A DNA stretch of 64,000 bases, from positions 22,765-86,764 of the forward strand of contig NZ_FRAI01000010.1 in NCBI RefSeq assembly GCF_900142275.1. Direction: 5' to 3'. Under the pieces are notes generated by a model. That model did not search any database. It was not told where the DNA came from and saw nothing but the letters and a program-made list of their open reading frames with translations. The position numbers and the translations under genes were made by a program. Position 1 is the first letter of the stretch. Every line of letters starts with the position of its first letter. The DNA comes from Anaerobranca californiensis DSM 14826. Lineage in GTDB: Bacteria; Bacillota; Proteinivoracia; Proteinivoracales; Proteinivoracaceae. This document shows, piece by piece, positions 8,987 through 17,932 of this stretch.

Positions 8987-10846
8987 CTATTCCTCTATTA
9001 AACCAAAATATTTTTCCATAATTTTTCTAGCCGTAGGTCCTACCATACCATGCATATCCCCATGTTCTATAAAGACAACTACCGCAATTTCTGGTTTATC
9101 TAAAGGTGCAAAACCAACCCACCAAGAATGGTCTCCTTTACTTTGAACATGGGATGTTCCTGTCTTAGCTGCAACTTCAATAGGAAAATTTCTAAATGCC
9201 CAGGCACTTGTACCTGTCCTTGGACCATACTTAGTTACAGAATTCATTATCTCATGGATTTTTTGATAGGTTTTATCTGAAACTAATTCTTTAGGAACAG
9301 TCCTATAAATTTCTGGTTCAAATTTTTCAATAATATTACCATGTTGATCTTCTATTTGCTTAACTAACCTCGGTTTATAATGATATCCTTTATTAGCTAC
9401 TATAGACACTAGGTTAGCCATGTGTAATGGGGAAACATTGATATGGGCTTGTGCACCTAAGGGGAATCTACTGGGATCGAGGTTTCCAGGACCTCCCCCC
9501 CCTCTGTCCCTTTCATCAAACAGTCTTCCCATTTGATTAGCAAAAAAATCGTTTACATCGGTCAGACCAGTTTCTCTAGTCAGTCCAAAGGCATCGGTAT
9601 ATGTTCTAATTAACCTTTCCCTTTCTCGAATATTCCCCGGTAATTGATCCATCATCCAGACAAAATAAGTGTTTAATGATACCTGAAAAGCTTCTTTTAA
9701 ATTTACCATTCCCCTAGCACCACCGACATTGGAAACCGTTGTTTCTGGTGAATCTTTAGGTGAATACTTACCTGTGTCATGGTATCTGTAATTTGGAGTT
9801 ATAACTCCTTCTTCTAATGCTATTATACTACTGAGGATTTTGGCAGTAGAACCAATACCAAAAGCTGCCCTAAAAGGTATAAATTCAAAAAATCTTGTAC
9901 TTTGATGGGCTGATACCGGGAATTTTTTGTTATAGTTACTATCTAATTCTTGAAAATAATCCCTTAGTTGAGGGTTGAATAAATCATATATATCTACTTC
10001 TGGATAATTGGCTACCGCTAATATATCTCCTGTACGGACATCAACCACTAAAGCTGCACCATGTCTTGTTGGGTTTTGTCCCTTTGCTAACTGCCTTCTC
10101 TGATTTTCCTCAATTGCTTCTGTCAGTACTTTCTGAACATATCTTTGAAGACCGGCATCAATAGTCAACACTAGATTATTCCCCGGTGTAGCCGGTTCTA
10201 TATAAATTGGTTCATTTCCAATAGGAACATTATTGACATTAACAGTCCATAATTCATAGCCATCTTTTCCCTTTAAATATTCATTCCACCGGGCCTCCAA
10301 TGAATTATCCCTGGGAACTCCCCCTTCTAGCATTCCTAACATCAATTGTGGGAAAAAAAACCTTTCTTCATAGTGGCGAACAGGCCTTTGAATTATTTCC
10401 ATATGGGGATATAACCATCTATTTTCTTCTAAGTCAAACATTACTTTTAAGTTTAAATCCTTCTCTATAATAACAGGGTCTTGATATCTTCGATTTTTTG
10501 CAAGTATGTTATAGATTTTTTCAACCTGATCCTCATCCCAAAATCCCTTTGAAGTAAAATATTCCACTAAATTATTATAGGTCTCTTCCCATTTTCTGTT
10601 AGGATCAGTTCTAAGGGCTAATTCATATCTGTAACGATTTCTTGCAATAATTTCTCCATTTCTATCTAGTATCATTCCCCTGGGAGCAGGAATAGGGACT
10701 AAGCGGCTCATATTCCTTTGAGCCATCGCCAAATGATTTTCCCATAAAAAAACCTGAAGCAATACTAAACGGAGAACTAAAATAGCAACTATGATTACCG
10801 AAAGATACATGATACTATTGATTCTAATTTCATTTGGTTTTGCCAT
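8987..10846 (-). CDS. mrdA: Penicillin-binding protein 2, elongation transpeptidase
   Basis: A class B PBP that cross-links peptidoglycan during elongation. The order is: N-terminal membrane anchor (about residues 12-34), PBP dimerisation region, then a transpeptidase domain with the active-site STAK at 333-336, SLN at 390-392 and KTGT at 561-564. All catalytic motifs are intact. The 619-residue length is normal. It follows mreD by 17 bases and is the functional partner of RodA. Confidence 0.95.
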   Translation of the reverse strand: MAKPNEIRINSIMYLSVIIVAILVLRLVLLQVFLWENHLAMAQRNMSRLVPIPAPRGMILDRNGEIIARNRYRYELALRTDPNRKWEETYNNLVEYFTSKGFWDEDQVEKIYNILAKNRRYQDPVIIEKDLNLKVMFDLEENRWLYPHMEIIQRPVRHYEERFFFPQLMLGMLEGGVPRDNSLEARWNEYLKGKDGYELWTVNVNNVPIGNEPIYIEPATPGNNLVLTIDAGLQRYVQKVLTEAIEENQRRQLAKGQNPTRHGAALVVDVRTGDILAVANYPEVDIYDLFNPQLRDYFQELDSNYNKKFPVSAHQSTRFFEFIPFRAAFGIGSTAKILSSIIALEEGVITPNYRYHDTGKYSPKDSPETTVSNVGGARGMVNLKEAFQVSLNTYFVWMMDQLPGNIRERERLIRTYTDAFGLTRETGLTDVNDFFANQMGRLFDERDRGGGGPGNLDPSRFPLGAQAHINVSPLHMANLVSIVANKGYHYKPRLVKQIEDQHGNIIEKFEPEIYRTVPKELVSDKTYQKIHEIMNSVTKYGPRTGTSAWAFRNFPIEVAAKTGTSHVQSKGDHSWWVGFAPLDKPEIAVVVFIEHGDMHGMVGPTARKIMEKYFGLIEE

Positions 10847-10863
10847 ATTCCTTTCTCCCCCCT

Positions 10864-11355
10864 TTAACTGAAGAAATTTTGGTTTTCTATAAATTTATTT
10901 ATTGGCTTATATAATAAAACAATCATAATTAAGTTATAAATTAGATAAGGAGCCATATTCCTTAAATACCAAAAGAAAGGATTTTGAGAAATATTTAACA
11001 TTGAAAAAAAAGTATATATCGTTATCTCATGAATAAAAAAGGATAATATACTCAATGCTATAACATGATAAAAACTATTTTTGAACTGAGGTTTAACAAA
11101 ATTAATTAAAACAAAACATACAAGTAATTTCCCTCCGATGGAAACACCTAAAAGGGGATAAAATATGACATCTTGTAGAAGCCCTGCCCAAACTGCTAAT
11201 AGATAAGTGGAAAATTTAGGCTTTTTTAAAGATAAAAGTACCAGAAAAATTAAAGCTAAATCTGGTACTGCTCCATCTAAAGATATTAATGGAAAAAAAC
11301 TACTTTGGGCAGTAACCATTAATAGTATTAAAATAGCTGAAAAGATACCGCCCAT
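10864..11355 (-). CDS. mreD: Rod shape-determining protein MreD
   Basis: MreD is a small integral membrane protein of the elongation complex. The 163 residues form about five hydrophobic helices, with the typical acidic patch LDGAVPDLALIFLVLLSL near the start and LLQDVIFYPLLGVSIG in the middle. The ATG is one base beyond the mreC stop. MreD sequences are poorly conserved, so the call relies on topology and on the mreBCD order. Confidence 0.88.
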   Translation of the reverse strand: MGGIFSAILILLMVTAQSSFFPLISLDGAVPDLALIFLVLLSLKKPKFSTYLLAVWAGLLQDVIFYPLLGVSIGGKLLVCFVLINFVKPQFKNSFYHVIALSILSFFIHEITIYTFFSMLNISQNPFFWYLRNMAPYLIYNLIMIVLLYKPINKFIENQNFFS

Positions 11356-11356
11356 T

Positions 11357-12214
11357 TTACTCCTCTCCTTCTAATAACTCTTCATCAATTTCAATTCTGT
11401 CGTATTTCGTTATAATAAAAACTTCTTCTAATCTTTCAAAATCGACACTGGGTTTTATCAAAGCTATTGTTTGATCATTAATGTTATTTATTTTTATAAC
11501 TTCACCCACTACTATACCATTGGGGTAGTTCCCTGTTAGCCCTGAAGTCATAATTGTATCACCAATTTGTATATCCACATTATATGCCAGCCTTGATATT
11601 TCTAAAAGGTGAGGATTCTCTCCACTTACCCTTACTAAACCTATATCCCTTGTCCTTTGAACAAAAGATGTCACAGCATTATCAGGGCTAATTATTAGTT
11701 TAACTTTTGAAGTTGTAGGACCTACTTCAATTATTCTCCCTACTAAACCTTGATTTGTAACTACAGGCATGCCAACCTCTACATTGTGCTTTTCCCCTTT
11801 AGAGATTGTTATAGATGAATACCAGGTATTAGGACTTCGACCTATAACCATAGCGGGAAGTAATGTCATGTCTGTACTTTCTTTGAATTCTAGTAGTTGA
11901 GTCAACCTTCTGTTAGCTAAGCGGGCTTCATTAAGTTGATGCTCTATACCTTGATAATAGGCCAATTTTTCTTTCAATCTCTTATTTTCAAGATAGACAT
12001 TGCGGACATCTACCAATGACATGTACGTGTCCCTTAAAAAATTTGTGGAGATAGTAAAGGCTTTTTGAAAGGGAAGAACTAGCTGATGTACCGCTCTTTC
12101 AATGATAGAAACTTTTTGTCTATCATTAGTTGTCCAACTCATCAGTAAACTTAAAATTATAAAAATTAATACTAGGTTAAATATCTTTTTAAAATGTGTT
12201 TGTGTATTTAGCAT
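11357..12214 (-). CDS. mreC: Rod shape-determining protein MreC
   Basis: MreC is a bitopic protein linking the MreB cytoskeleton to the wall synthases. It has a single transmembrane segment near residues 12-27, a coiled coil (about 70-110, rich in E, L and K) and then the beta-barrel domain with MVIGRSPNTWYSSITI and GMPVVTNQGLVGRIIEVG. The length of 285 is typical. It lies between mreB (26 bases upstream) and mreD. Confidence 0.95.
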   Translation of the reverse strand: MLNTQTHFKKIFNLVLIFIILSLLMSWTTNDRQKVSIIERAVHQLVLPFQKAFTISTNFLRDTYMSLVDVRNVYLENKRLKEKLAYYQGIEHQLNEARLANRRLTQLLEFKESTDMTLLPAMVIGRSPNTWYSSITISKGEKHNVEVGMPVVTNQGLVGRIIEVGPTTSKVKLIISPDNAVTSFVQRTRDIGLVRVSGENPHLLEISRLAYNVDIQIGDTIMTSGLTGNYPNGIVVGEVIKINNINDQTIALIKPSVDFERLEEVFIITKYDRIEIDEELLEGEE

Positions 12215-12240
12215 TGTCCCCCCCCTTTTTTCAAAAAAGC

Positions 12241-13281
12241 TTATCTCCCTGATTTATTTGCTAAGGCAATTCGGTTGAGTAGATCTAAATTATCTAATAC
12301 TTTTCCTGCCCCTAATACTACACTATCTAAGGCGTTTTCTGCTACCACAACAGGCATTCCTGTTTCTTCAGCTATTAGTCTATCTAATCCCTTTAATAGG
12401 GCTCCTCCTCCTGTCATCATGATTCCTCTATCCATAATATCTGCTGCCAATTCCGGTGGAGTTTTTTCTAAAGTTATTTTTATAGCTTCAATAATAGCAT
12501 TGATAGGTTCTTTCATGGCATGATTAATTTCTTTTGTAGTTATTGCCTGTACTTTAGGTAAGCCCGTTACCAAATCTCTACCTTTAATTTCCATTACAGT
12601 GTTGTCATCGTCTAGATAAGCAGAACCAATAGAAATTTTAATTTCTTCAGCTGTTCTGTCTCCAATCATTAAATTATAATTTCTCTTTATATAGTGGACA
12701 ATAGCTTCATCTAGCTCGTCTCCACCAATTCTAATTGATCTATGGGTGACAATTCCCCCTAAAGAAATGATAGCGACATCTGTAGTTCCCCCACCGATAT
12801 CCACAACCATACTACCTGTAGGTTCTTCTACCGGTAAACCTGATCCGATAGCTGCAGCCATAGGTTCTTCTACAATATAAGCTTCCCTTGCCCCTGCAGA
12901 TAAAGTAGCTTCCCTTACTGCCCTCTCTTCTACAGCTGTTACACCAGAAGGTACACATACAACAACCCTTGGTTTCCTTTTAAAAATATTTCTTTTATAT
13001 GCTTGACCAATGAAATACCTTAACATTTCCTGGGTTACATCAAAATCAGCTATTACCCCATCTTTCATCGGTCTAATAGCTACAATATTGCCCGGTGTTC
13101 TTCCTATCATTTTTTTCGCTGCTGAACCAACTGCTAAAACCCTTTCTTTATCTCTACCTTTTTGTATAGCAACAACTGAAGGTTCTCTAAGTACTATACC
13201 TTTACCTTTAACAAATACATTAGTGTTAGCTGTTCCTAAATCTATTCCGATATCACTAGAAAAATAATCTGCAATTTTCAT
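12241..13281 (-). CDS. mreB: Rod shape-determining actin-like ATPase MreB
   Basis: MreB forms membrane-bound filaments that direct lateral wall synthesis. Actin-fold phosphate motifs are visible: [19 protein letters not shown] at the N-terminus, [14 protein letters not shown] in the middle and [13 protein letters not shown] near the C-terminus. A frame extension to a TTG at 13302 contains the AAGGAG ribosome site itself, so the ATG at 13281 (346 residues) is chosen. Confidence 0.96.
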   Translation of the reverse strand: MKIADYFSSDIGIDLGTANTNVFVKGKGIVLREPSVVAIQKGRDKERVLAVGSAAKKMIGRTPGNIVAIRPMKDGVIADFDVTQEMLRYFIGQAYKRNIFKRKPRVVVCVPSGVTAVEERAVREATLSAGAREAYIVEEPMAAAIGSGLPVEEPTGSMVVDIGGGTTDVAIISLGGIVTHRSIRIGGDELDEAIVHYIKRNYNLMIGDRTAEEIKISIGSAYLDDDNTVMEIKGRDLVTGLPKVQAITTKEINHAMKEPINAIIEAIKITLEKTPPELAADIMDRGIMMTGGGALLKGLDRLIAEETGMPVVVAENALDSVVLGAGKVLDNLDLLNRIALANKSGR

Positions 13282-13381
13282 CCTATCTTTTTCTCCTTTC
13301 AAACTCTAGTCTATCTATATATTTTACTACTATTTCTCAAATTTTAAAGAGGAATTTTTTGTATTTTCACCTTTACTAAAA

Positions 13382-14062
13382 TTAGTCATCAAAATATCCT
13401 TCTTCTTTTAAACTAATATAATCTTCTTGCCCTACTATAATATGATCTAAAACTTTAATTCCCGTTAATTTCCCCACCTCTATAAGGCGTTTAGTGAGAT
13501 TGATATCTTCTAAACTTGGTGTAGGATCACCACTTGGGTGATTATGGACAAGGATTATCCTCGCTGCACTATTTTTTATAGCTTTATTAAATACTTCCCT
13601 AGGATATATGCTAGCTATATTCAACCCCCCTTTAGATACCTCTTCATAGGAAATAATAACATTTTTAGTATTTAACAAAACTATATAAAAATGTTCTTGA
13701 TTTAAATATTGTAGCTTATTAATCATTATTTCCACAACATCTTTAGGACATGTAATTTGTCTCTTGCTACTAATACTTTTACCTTGAATCCTTGCCGCTA
13801 TTTCAAAGACTGCTTTTATCTCAGTGGCCTTGGCTAACCCTATTCCTGGTATTTCTTTAAGGTCTGCTATATCCATTTGAGCTAGGCCTTTTAAGCCAAA
13901 TTCCCTTATTATTTCCTGGGCTAATTGTAAAACTGTTTTATCTTTTGTCCCAGTTCTAAGTAAAATGGCTAATAATTCGGAATCAGATAAATTTTCCGTT
14001 CCAAATCTTACAAGTTTTTCCCTAGGTTTTTCAGTAATAGGCAAGTCCTTAAATTTTTTCAT
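13382..14062 (-). CDS. radC: RadC/YsxA family JAB-domain protein
   Basis: The role is unclear despite the old DNA-repair name. The N-terminal helix-hairpin-helix (LKEIPGIGLAKATEIKA, about residues 65-81) is followed by a JAMM/MPN domain with the zinc motif LVHNHPSGDPTPSLEDINLT. The 226-residue length is standard. In Firmicutes it commonly lies between maf and mreB, as here. It ends about 100 bases before the mreB start. Confidence 0.92.
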   Translation of the reverse strand: MKKFKDLPITEKPREKLVRFGTENLSDSELLAILLRTGTKDKTVLQLAQEIIREFGLKGLAQMDIADLKEIPGIGLAKATEIKAVFEIAARIQGKSISSKRQITCPKDVVEIMINKLQYLNQEHFYIVLLNTKNVIISYEEVSKGGLNIASIYPREVFNKAIKNSAARIILVHNHPSGDPTPSLEDINLTKRLIEVGKLTGIKVLDHIIVGQEDYISLKEEGYFDD

Positions 14063-14071
14063 ATTTACCTC

Positions 14072-14644
14072 CTAGTTAACTTCTAACTTGTATAAACCTA
14101 ACTTCCTCAATGAATTAGCAGTCTTGGAAAAGGGGAGTCCAACCACATTAAAATAACATCCTTCAATTTTTTCTACAAAAATACCACCTTGAGTTTGGAT
14201 ACCATACCCCCCTGCTTTATCAAAGGGATCTTTTGTCTTTATATACCAATTAATTTCTTGATCTGTTAATTCTTTAAAATAAACTTTTGTTAATTCTGAA
14301 AAGGAATCTAAAATTTTCCCCCTTTGACAAATTACTACTCCTGTTACTACATTGTGGGATCTTCCAGATAGTTTTTTCAACATTTCTATAGCTTGTTTTT
14401 CATCTTGGGGTTTACCTAAAAATTCTCCATGGATCTCTACCACTGTATCAGCGGCAAGTACGGGATGAGGATTTTTTCTTGAAACTTCTATTCCCTTTAA
14501 TGTAGCTAACTTTATAGCAAGTTCAGAGGAAGTAGTTGCTAAAATTCCTTGTTCATTGACATTACTAGCTTCCACTGTAAAGTCTACCCCAATTAATTTT
14601 AGTAATTCTTTTCTCCTTGGAGATTTAGAAGCTAAAATTAGCAT
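14072..14644 (-). CDS. maf: Maf-family nucleoside triphosphate pyrophosphatase
   Basis: A house-cleaning pyrophosphatase that hydrolyses non-canonical or dTTP/UTP-type nucleotides. The N-terminal LILASKSPRRKELLKLIG is the signature, with AADTVV and GKPQDEKQA as the other active-site blocks. A GTG three codons earlier is part of the AGGTGAT ribosome site, so the ATG at 14644 (190 residues) is preferred. It lies between the DUF4321 gene and radC. Confidence 0.94.
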   Translation of the reverse strand: MLILASKSPRRKELLKLIGVDFTVEASNVNEQGILATTSSELAIKLATLKGIEVSRKNPHPVLAADTVVEIHGEFLGKPQDEKQAIEMLKKLSGRSHNVVTGVVICQRGKILDSFSELTKVYFKELTDQEINWYIKTKDPFDKAGGYGIQTQGGIFVEKIEGCYFNVVGLPFSKTANSLRKLGLYKLEVN

Positions 14645-14653
14645 TTTTATCAC

Positions 14654-14908
14654 CTATTGAACAAATTTCTTATAAAAAATTATTGATAGGAATATCCCTA
14701 TTACACTAGCTAAATTTAAACTAACTATAAAACCAAAATTAATAGTTAAAACTGCCAAATCTAAAGTTGTTGGGGATAATCCAACATTTTTTGACATTTT
14801 AAATATTTCCAAATCAATAATGGTACCTAATACATTACCTAACAAAGCTCCAATCACAATAAAAATTATCAAAATCCATGGATCTAAGCTTTTCTTCATT
14901 ATATCCAC
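14654..14908 (-). CDS. DUF4321 small membrane protein
   Basis: Function unknown. The 84-residue protein has two hydrophobic helices (about residues 10-32 and 50-78) separated by a short linker containing the family-like GLSPTTLDLAVLTINFGF. DUF4321 genes commonly precede maf in Clostridia, and the neighbourhood agrees. It stops 9 bases before the maf ATG. Confidence 0.8.
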   Translation of the reverse strand: MDIMKKSLDPWILIIFIVIGALLGNVLGTIIDLEIFKMSKNVGLSPTTLDLAVLTINFGFIVSLNLASVIGIFLSIIFYKKFVQ

Positions 14909-14965
14909 CTACCTTAGGTATATTATTAGTATTCCACCCCTATTTTAAAATTCCTGCACCTTTGC

Positions 14966-15499
14966 TCAGTTTATTTGGATATTTTTGTCTAAAATCCTTA
15001 AAATAAAATTAGTACAAAGGCCAACAAAGATCCCAGTAGGTATTGCAAATAACAAAAGGTAAGGTAAATAAGAAAAAAATAAAAAACTATTTAAAAAGAA
15101 ACTAGCTGCTAATAATTGTCCAATATTATGGAAAATTGCCCCTACTATACTTATTCCCATATTGCTGATATATTTTTTGAAAAATTTAACCATTAACCCC
15201 ATAATCACCGTACTTAACACCGCTCCAGAGATACTTAGTATAAAAGTTATACTAAAGTTTCCAGTAATTAATGCTGCTAAAAAAGTCCTCAACAAGGCTA
15301 CATAAACACCCTCAATAAATCCAAAGAGATTTAAGGTGACTAAAGTAAAAATATTAGCCAGTCCAAGTTTTGCACCAGGTACAGGACTTGGTAGAAAAGG
15401 TAAAAATCTTTCTACAGAATGAACTACTGTTGCCATGGAAACCAGAATACTTATATATACAATTTTATATCCTAGTCTAAAAATATTAGATCTACGCAT
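14966..15499 (-). CDS. Gx transporter family membrane protein (EetB-like)
   Basis: A 177-residue integral membrane protein with about five helices. The PFLPSPVPGAKLGLANIFTL segment identifies the family often annotated as heptaprenyl diphosphate synthase component I or Gx transporter. It resembles an ECF S-component. As I recall, the same family is EetB in the Listeria flavin-based extracellular electron transfer locus. It is directly followed upstream by a NusG-II gene (EetA-like) and apbE, which supports a flavin or quinone redox context over isoprenoid synthesis. Confidence 0.75.
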   Translation of the reverse strand: MRRSNIFRLGYKIVYISILVSMATVVHSVERFLPFLPSPVPGAKLGLANIFTLVTLNLFGFIEGVYVALLRTFLAALITGNFSITFILSISGAVLSTVIMGLMVKFFKKYISNMGISIVGAIFHNIGQLLAASFFLNSFLFFSYLPYLLLFAIPTGIFVGLCTNFILRILDKNIQIN

Positions 15500-15510
15500 T
15501 ACTCCCCACC

Positions 15511-15885
15511 CTAACGTATGTTGATATCAGTATCTTTATTATCCCCGATAATTCTAAAAACCACCCTGTTTGGCAAACATGCATTACTTTGACCTGACCT
15601 ATTCATCATGCCAAATAAAATACAAATTTTATCAGGGCAATCAGAAGTTAATACCCTTGCCCCAACTTCAAAAAATTGGACTTTTGTTTCACCTACAGGT
15701 CCATTATATATCACTATTTTATCTCTACCAGGGGAGTACAAAGGTTCTCTTCCCACTTCCACTCCATTTACTTCAATTATTATCATGGCATTTTCTTTAG
15801 AATCGCTATTAAAATAGTAAATTGTTCCAATAGTTAAAGCTAAGGCGGCTACCACCACAATTATAATAAAGTCCAACTTTTTCAT
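15511..15885 (-). CDS. NusG domain II-containing membrane-anchored protein (EetA-like)
   Basis: A 124-residue protein with one N-terminal transmembrane helix (about residues 6-25) and an outer NusG-II domain. The conserved cysteines occur in SDCPDKICILFG and SNACLPNRVVFRI, a pattern typical of this family. The biochemical role is unknown. The family recurs beside Gx transporter and ApbE genes in electron-transfer loci. It is 13 bases downstream of apbE and 11 upstream of the Gx gene, so the three form one operon. Confidence 0.8.
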   Translation of the reverse strand: MKKLDFIIIVVVAALALTIGTIYYFNSDSKENAMIIIEVNGVEVGREPLYSPGRDKIVIYNGPVGETKVQFFEVGARVLTSDCPDKICILFGMMNRSGQSNACLPNRVVFRIIGDNKDTDINIR

Positions 15886-15898
15886 TACACACTACTCC

Positions 15899-16918
15899 TT
15901 AATTTAAATTTGTCATCTCCTTCATTTTAGTAGTCATGTAGATCTCTCCATTGGAAGATATTATCAAAGCCTCTACACCTAGATTTTTTGCCAATTTTAA
16001 CCCTTCAGTAGGCTGAAACATAAATAGAGTAGTTGATAATATATCTGCTATTGTGGCATTGGAAGCATAAATTGTTACACTTTGAGCATAGATGGCAGAA
16101 AGGCCTGTGTGGGGATCGATAATGTGGTGGATTCTTTGGCCATCTTTAGTAATGTAATAACGTTCATAGTCCCCAGATGTAACGATAGCACCATCATTAA
16201 CTTCCACAACGGCGATATTACCTTGACCCCTAGGATTTGTTATTCCTATCCTCCAAGGATTGCCATCATATTTAGGACCTAAAAAGCGTATATCTCCCCC
16301 TCCATTTACATACCCATATTTTATCCCATGTTCTTTTAAAACTTCTACAGCTTTATCTATTATATAACCTTTAGCAATTCCCCCTAGATCAATTTCCATA
16401 CCTTTGACAGGTAAATAAACTTCCATCTTTTCTTCATGTAATTGGATAGCTTGATAATTTACTAATTCCATAGCTTTTTTTATTTCCTCAGATGGGGGTA
16501 GCTCACCATGGACTCTTCCTTCTTTCCAATTATACAATTTCAGTAGTGGGGCAATAGTTATATCAAATTTACCATCAGTTAATTCTCCATATTCTATCCC
16601 TTTTTCTAAAAGGTAAAAGGTTTCAGAACTTACTTTAACAGGACGGATCCCTGCATTTTTATTAATAGCAGTTATTTCACTTTTTTCTATAGTAGCACTT
16701 AATAAATTCTCCAGCCTTTCTACTTCAGCATAAGCCCTATCTATAGCTTCATTTGCTGCCTTTTCATCCTGTACCTGAAGGACAATTTCTAAAAAGGTAT
16801 CCATTGGAAAAAAAGTTCTTCGGACTGTTTGATACTGGCTAAAGTTTTCTTTTCCGACCTTACAACCCGTTAGAATAGTTGAAACTATTAAAATTAATAT
16901 TATTAAATTTTTTTTCAT
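15899..16918 (-). CDS. apbE: FAD:protein FMN transferase, lipoprotein form
   Basis: ApbE covalently attaches FMN to Thr/Ser of extracytoplasmic proteins such as RnfG, RnfD and FMN-binding lipoproteins. The lipobox LTGC lies near residue 18, so it is membrane-anchored outside the cell. Catalytic-family segments are present: FFPMDTFLEIVL, GIAKGYIIDKAVEVL, GYVNGGGDI and HHIIDPHTGLSA. The GTG at 16927 overlaps the ribosome site, so the ATG at 16918 is chosen (339 residues). Likely substrates are encoded in the rnf operon about 10 kb away. Confidence 0.92.
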   Translation of the reverse strand: MKKNLIILILIVSTILTGCKVGKENFSQYQTVRRTFFPMDTFLEIVLQVQDEKAANEAIDRAYAEVERLENLLSATIEKSEITAINKNAGIRPVKVSSETFYLLEKGIEYGELTDGKFDITIAPLLKLYNWKEGRVHGELPPSEEIKKAMELVNYQAIQLHEEKMEVYLPVKGMEIDLGGIAKGYIIDKAVEVLKEHGIKYGYVNGGGDIRFLGPKYDGNPWRIGITNPRGQGNIAVVEVNDGAIVTSGDYERYYITKDGQRIHHIIDPHTGLSAIYAQSVTIYASNATIADILSTTLFMFQPTEGLKLAKNLGVEALIISSNGEIYMTTKMKEMTNLN

Positions 16919-16943
16919 ATAAAACACCTTCTCAAAACTCTAG

Positions 16944-17861
16944 TTACTTTCTACCACAATCTTTACTTTTACCAAGGAGGGTATCTAAGCCGTGGATTAA
17001 AAATTCAGAAATTACTTCTATACTTTCTGTTACTGCCTTTTCACTACCCGGCAAATTAATTATTAATGATTTTTTTGAAACTCCAGCTACTCCACGGGTT
17101 AAATAAGCTCTAGAGGTTATTTTCCCAGTTTTATACCTTATAGCTTCCATTATACCAGGGATTTGTTTATCAATTAAAGGTAATGTTGCTTCTGGAGTTA
17201 TATCCCTAGGGGAAATACCTGTCCCACCTGTTGTAATAATTAAATTTATTTCATCTTCTATCCAATCTTTTAAAACATTTTGAATATCTTCATAGTCATC
17301 AGGTACAATAGTTGACTCTACCGTTGTAATCCCTAAACTAGCTAATAAGGTTTGAATTTTAGGGCCGGCGGTGTCAACCCTTTCACCTCTAGAACCTTTG
17401 TCACTTACTGTAAGAACAGCTGCAGTATAATTTTCAACGATTTCTATTTTATCACCTGCCTTAATTTCTCCACCCTTTAAAACATAAGCGAAAATTCCTT
17501 CCCGAGGCATTACACAATCCCCTGCCTGATGATAAATAGCACATCTTGTATGGCATTCTTTACCAATTTGACTTACAGAAAGTAAAACATCTTCACCAAT
17601 TTTTAAAAGGGTACCTATAGGTAGTTGATTTAATTCTATTCCCCTTGTAGTTATATTTTCAGCAAAACTTCCATAATCGACATCTAACCCTAATTCTTTC
17701 ATTTTATTAATACTTTCTTCAGCTAATAGGCTTACTTGTCTATGCCATTTTCCTCCATGGGCATCTCCTTCTATCCCAAATCCTTCTATCAGTTTAGCTT
17801 TATTTATTGGAGTTTTTTTCATACCTTTTTTTTCGCTTATTGAAATAGAAACTACTTGCAT
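16944..17861 (-). CDS. MOSC domain - MoaB/Mog fusion protein (molybdenum cofactor)
   Basis: This is a two-domain protein of molybdenum/tungsten cofactor metabolism. Residues about 1-145 are a MOSC domain (GFGIEGDAHGGKWHRQVSLL, CHTRCAIYHQAGDCVMPREG). Residues about 148-300 are a MoaB/Mog domain with VLTVSDKGSRGERVDTAGP, TGGTGISPRDITPEAT and INLPGSEKAV, which adenylates molybdopterin. It may serve the formate dehydrogenase encoded at 33.7-36.3 kb. That link is inference, but no other Mo enzyme is present here. Confidence 0.88.
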   Translation of the reverse strand: MQVVSISISEKKGMKKTPINKAKLIEGFGIEGDAHGGKWHRQVSLLAEESINKMKELGLDVDYGSFAENITTRGIELNQLPIGTLLKIGEDVLLSVSQIGKECHTRCAIYHQAGDCVMPREGIFAYVLKGGEIKAGDKIEIVENYTAAVLTVSDKGSRGERVDTAGPKIQTLLASLGITTVESTIVPDDYEDIQNVLKDWIEDEINLIITTGGTGISPRDITPEATLPLIDKQIPGIMEAIRYKTGKITSRAYLTRGVAGVSKKSLIINLPGSEKAVTESIEVISEFLIHGLDTLLGKSKDCGRK

Positions 17862-17895
17862 GGGGCATCCTCCTCTACTAAATTAGGATAAAATT

Positions 17896-17917
17896 TTGAG
17901 ATGGCAAAAGCCATCCC
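17896..17917 (-). terminator. Weak hairpin terminator after the Mrp-like cluster
   Basis: GGATGGC and GCCATC on the minus strand (arms about 17900-17905 and 17910-17915) form a short stem with a 4-base loop, then TCAAAATTTT. It lies just past the end of the antiporter genes and before the MOSC gene. The stem is short and the T-run poor, so readthrough is likely. Confidence 0.4.
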
Positions 17918-17932
17918 TTAAATTATATCATA

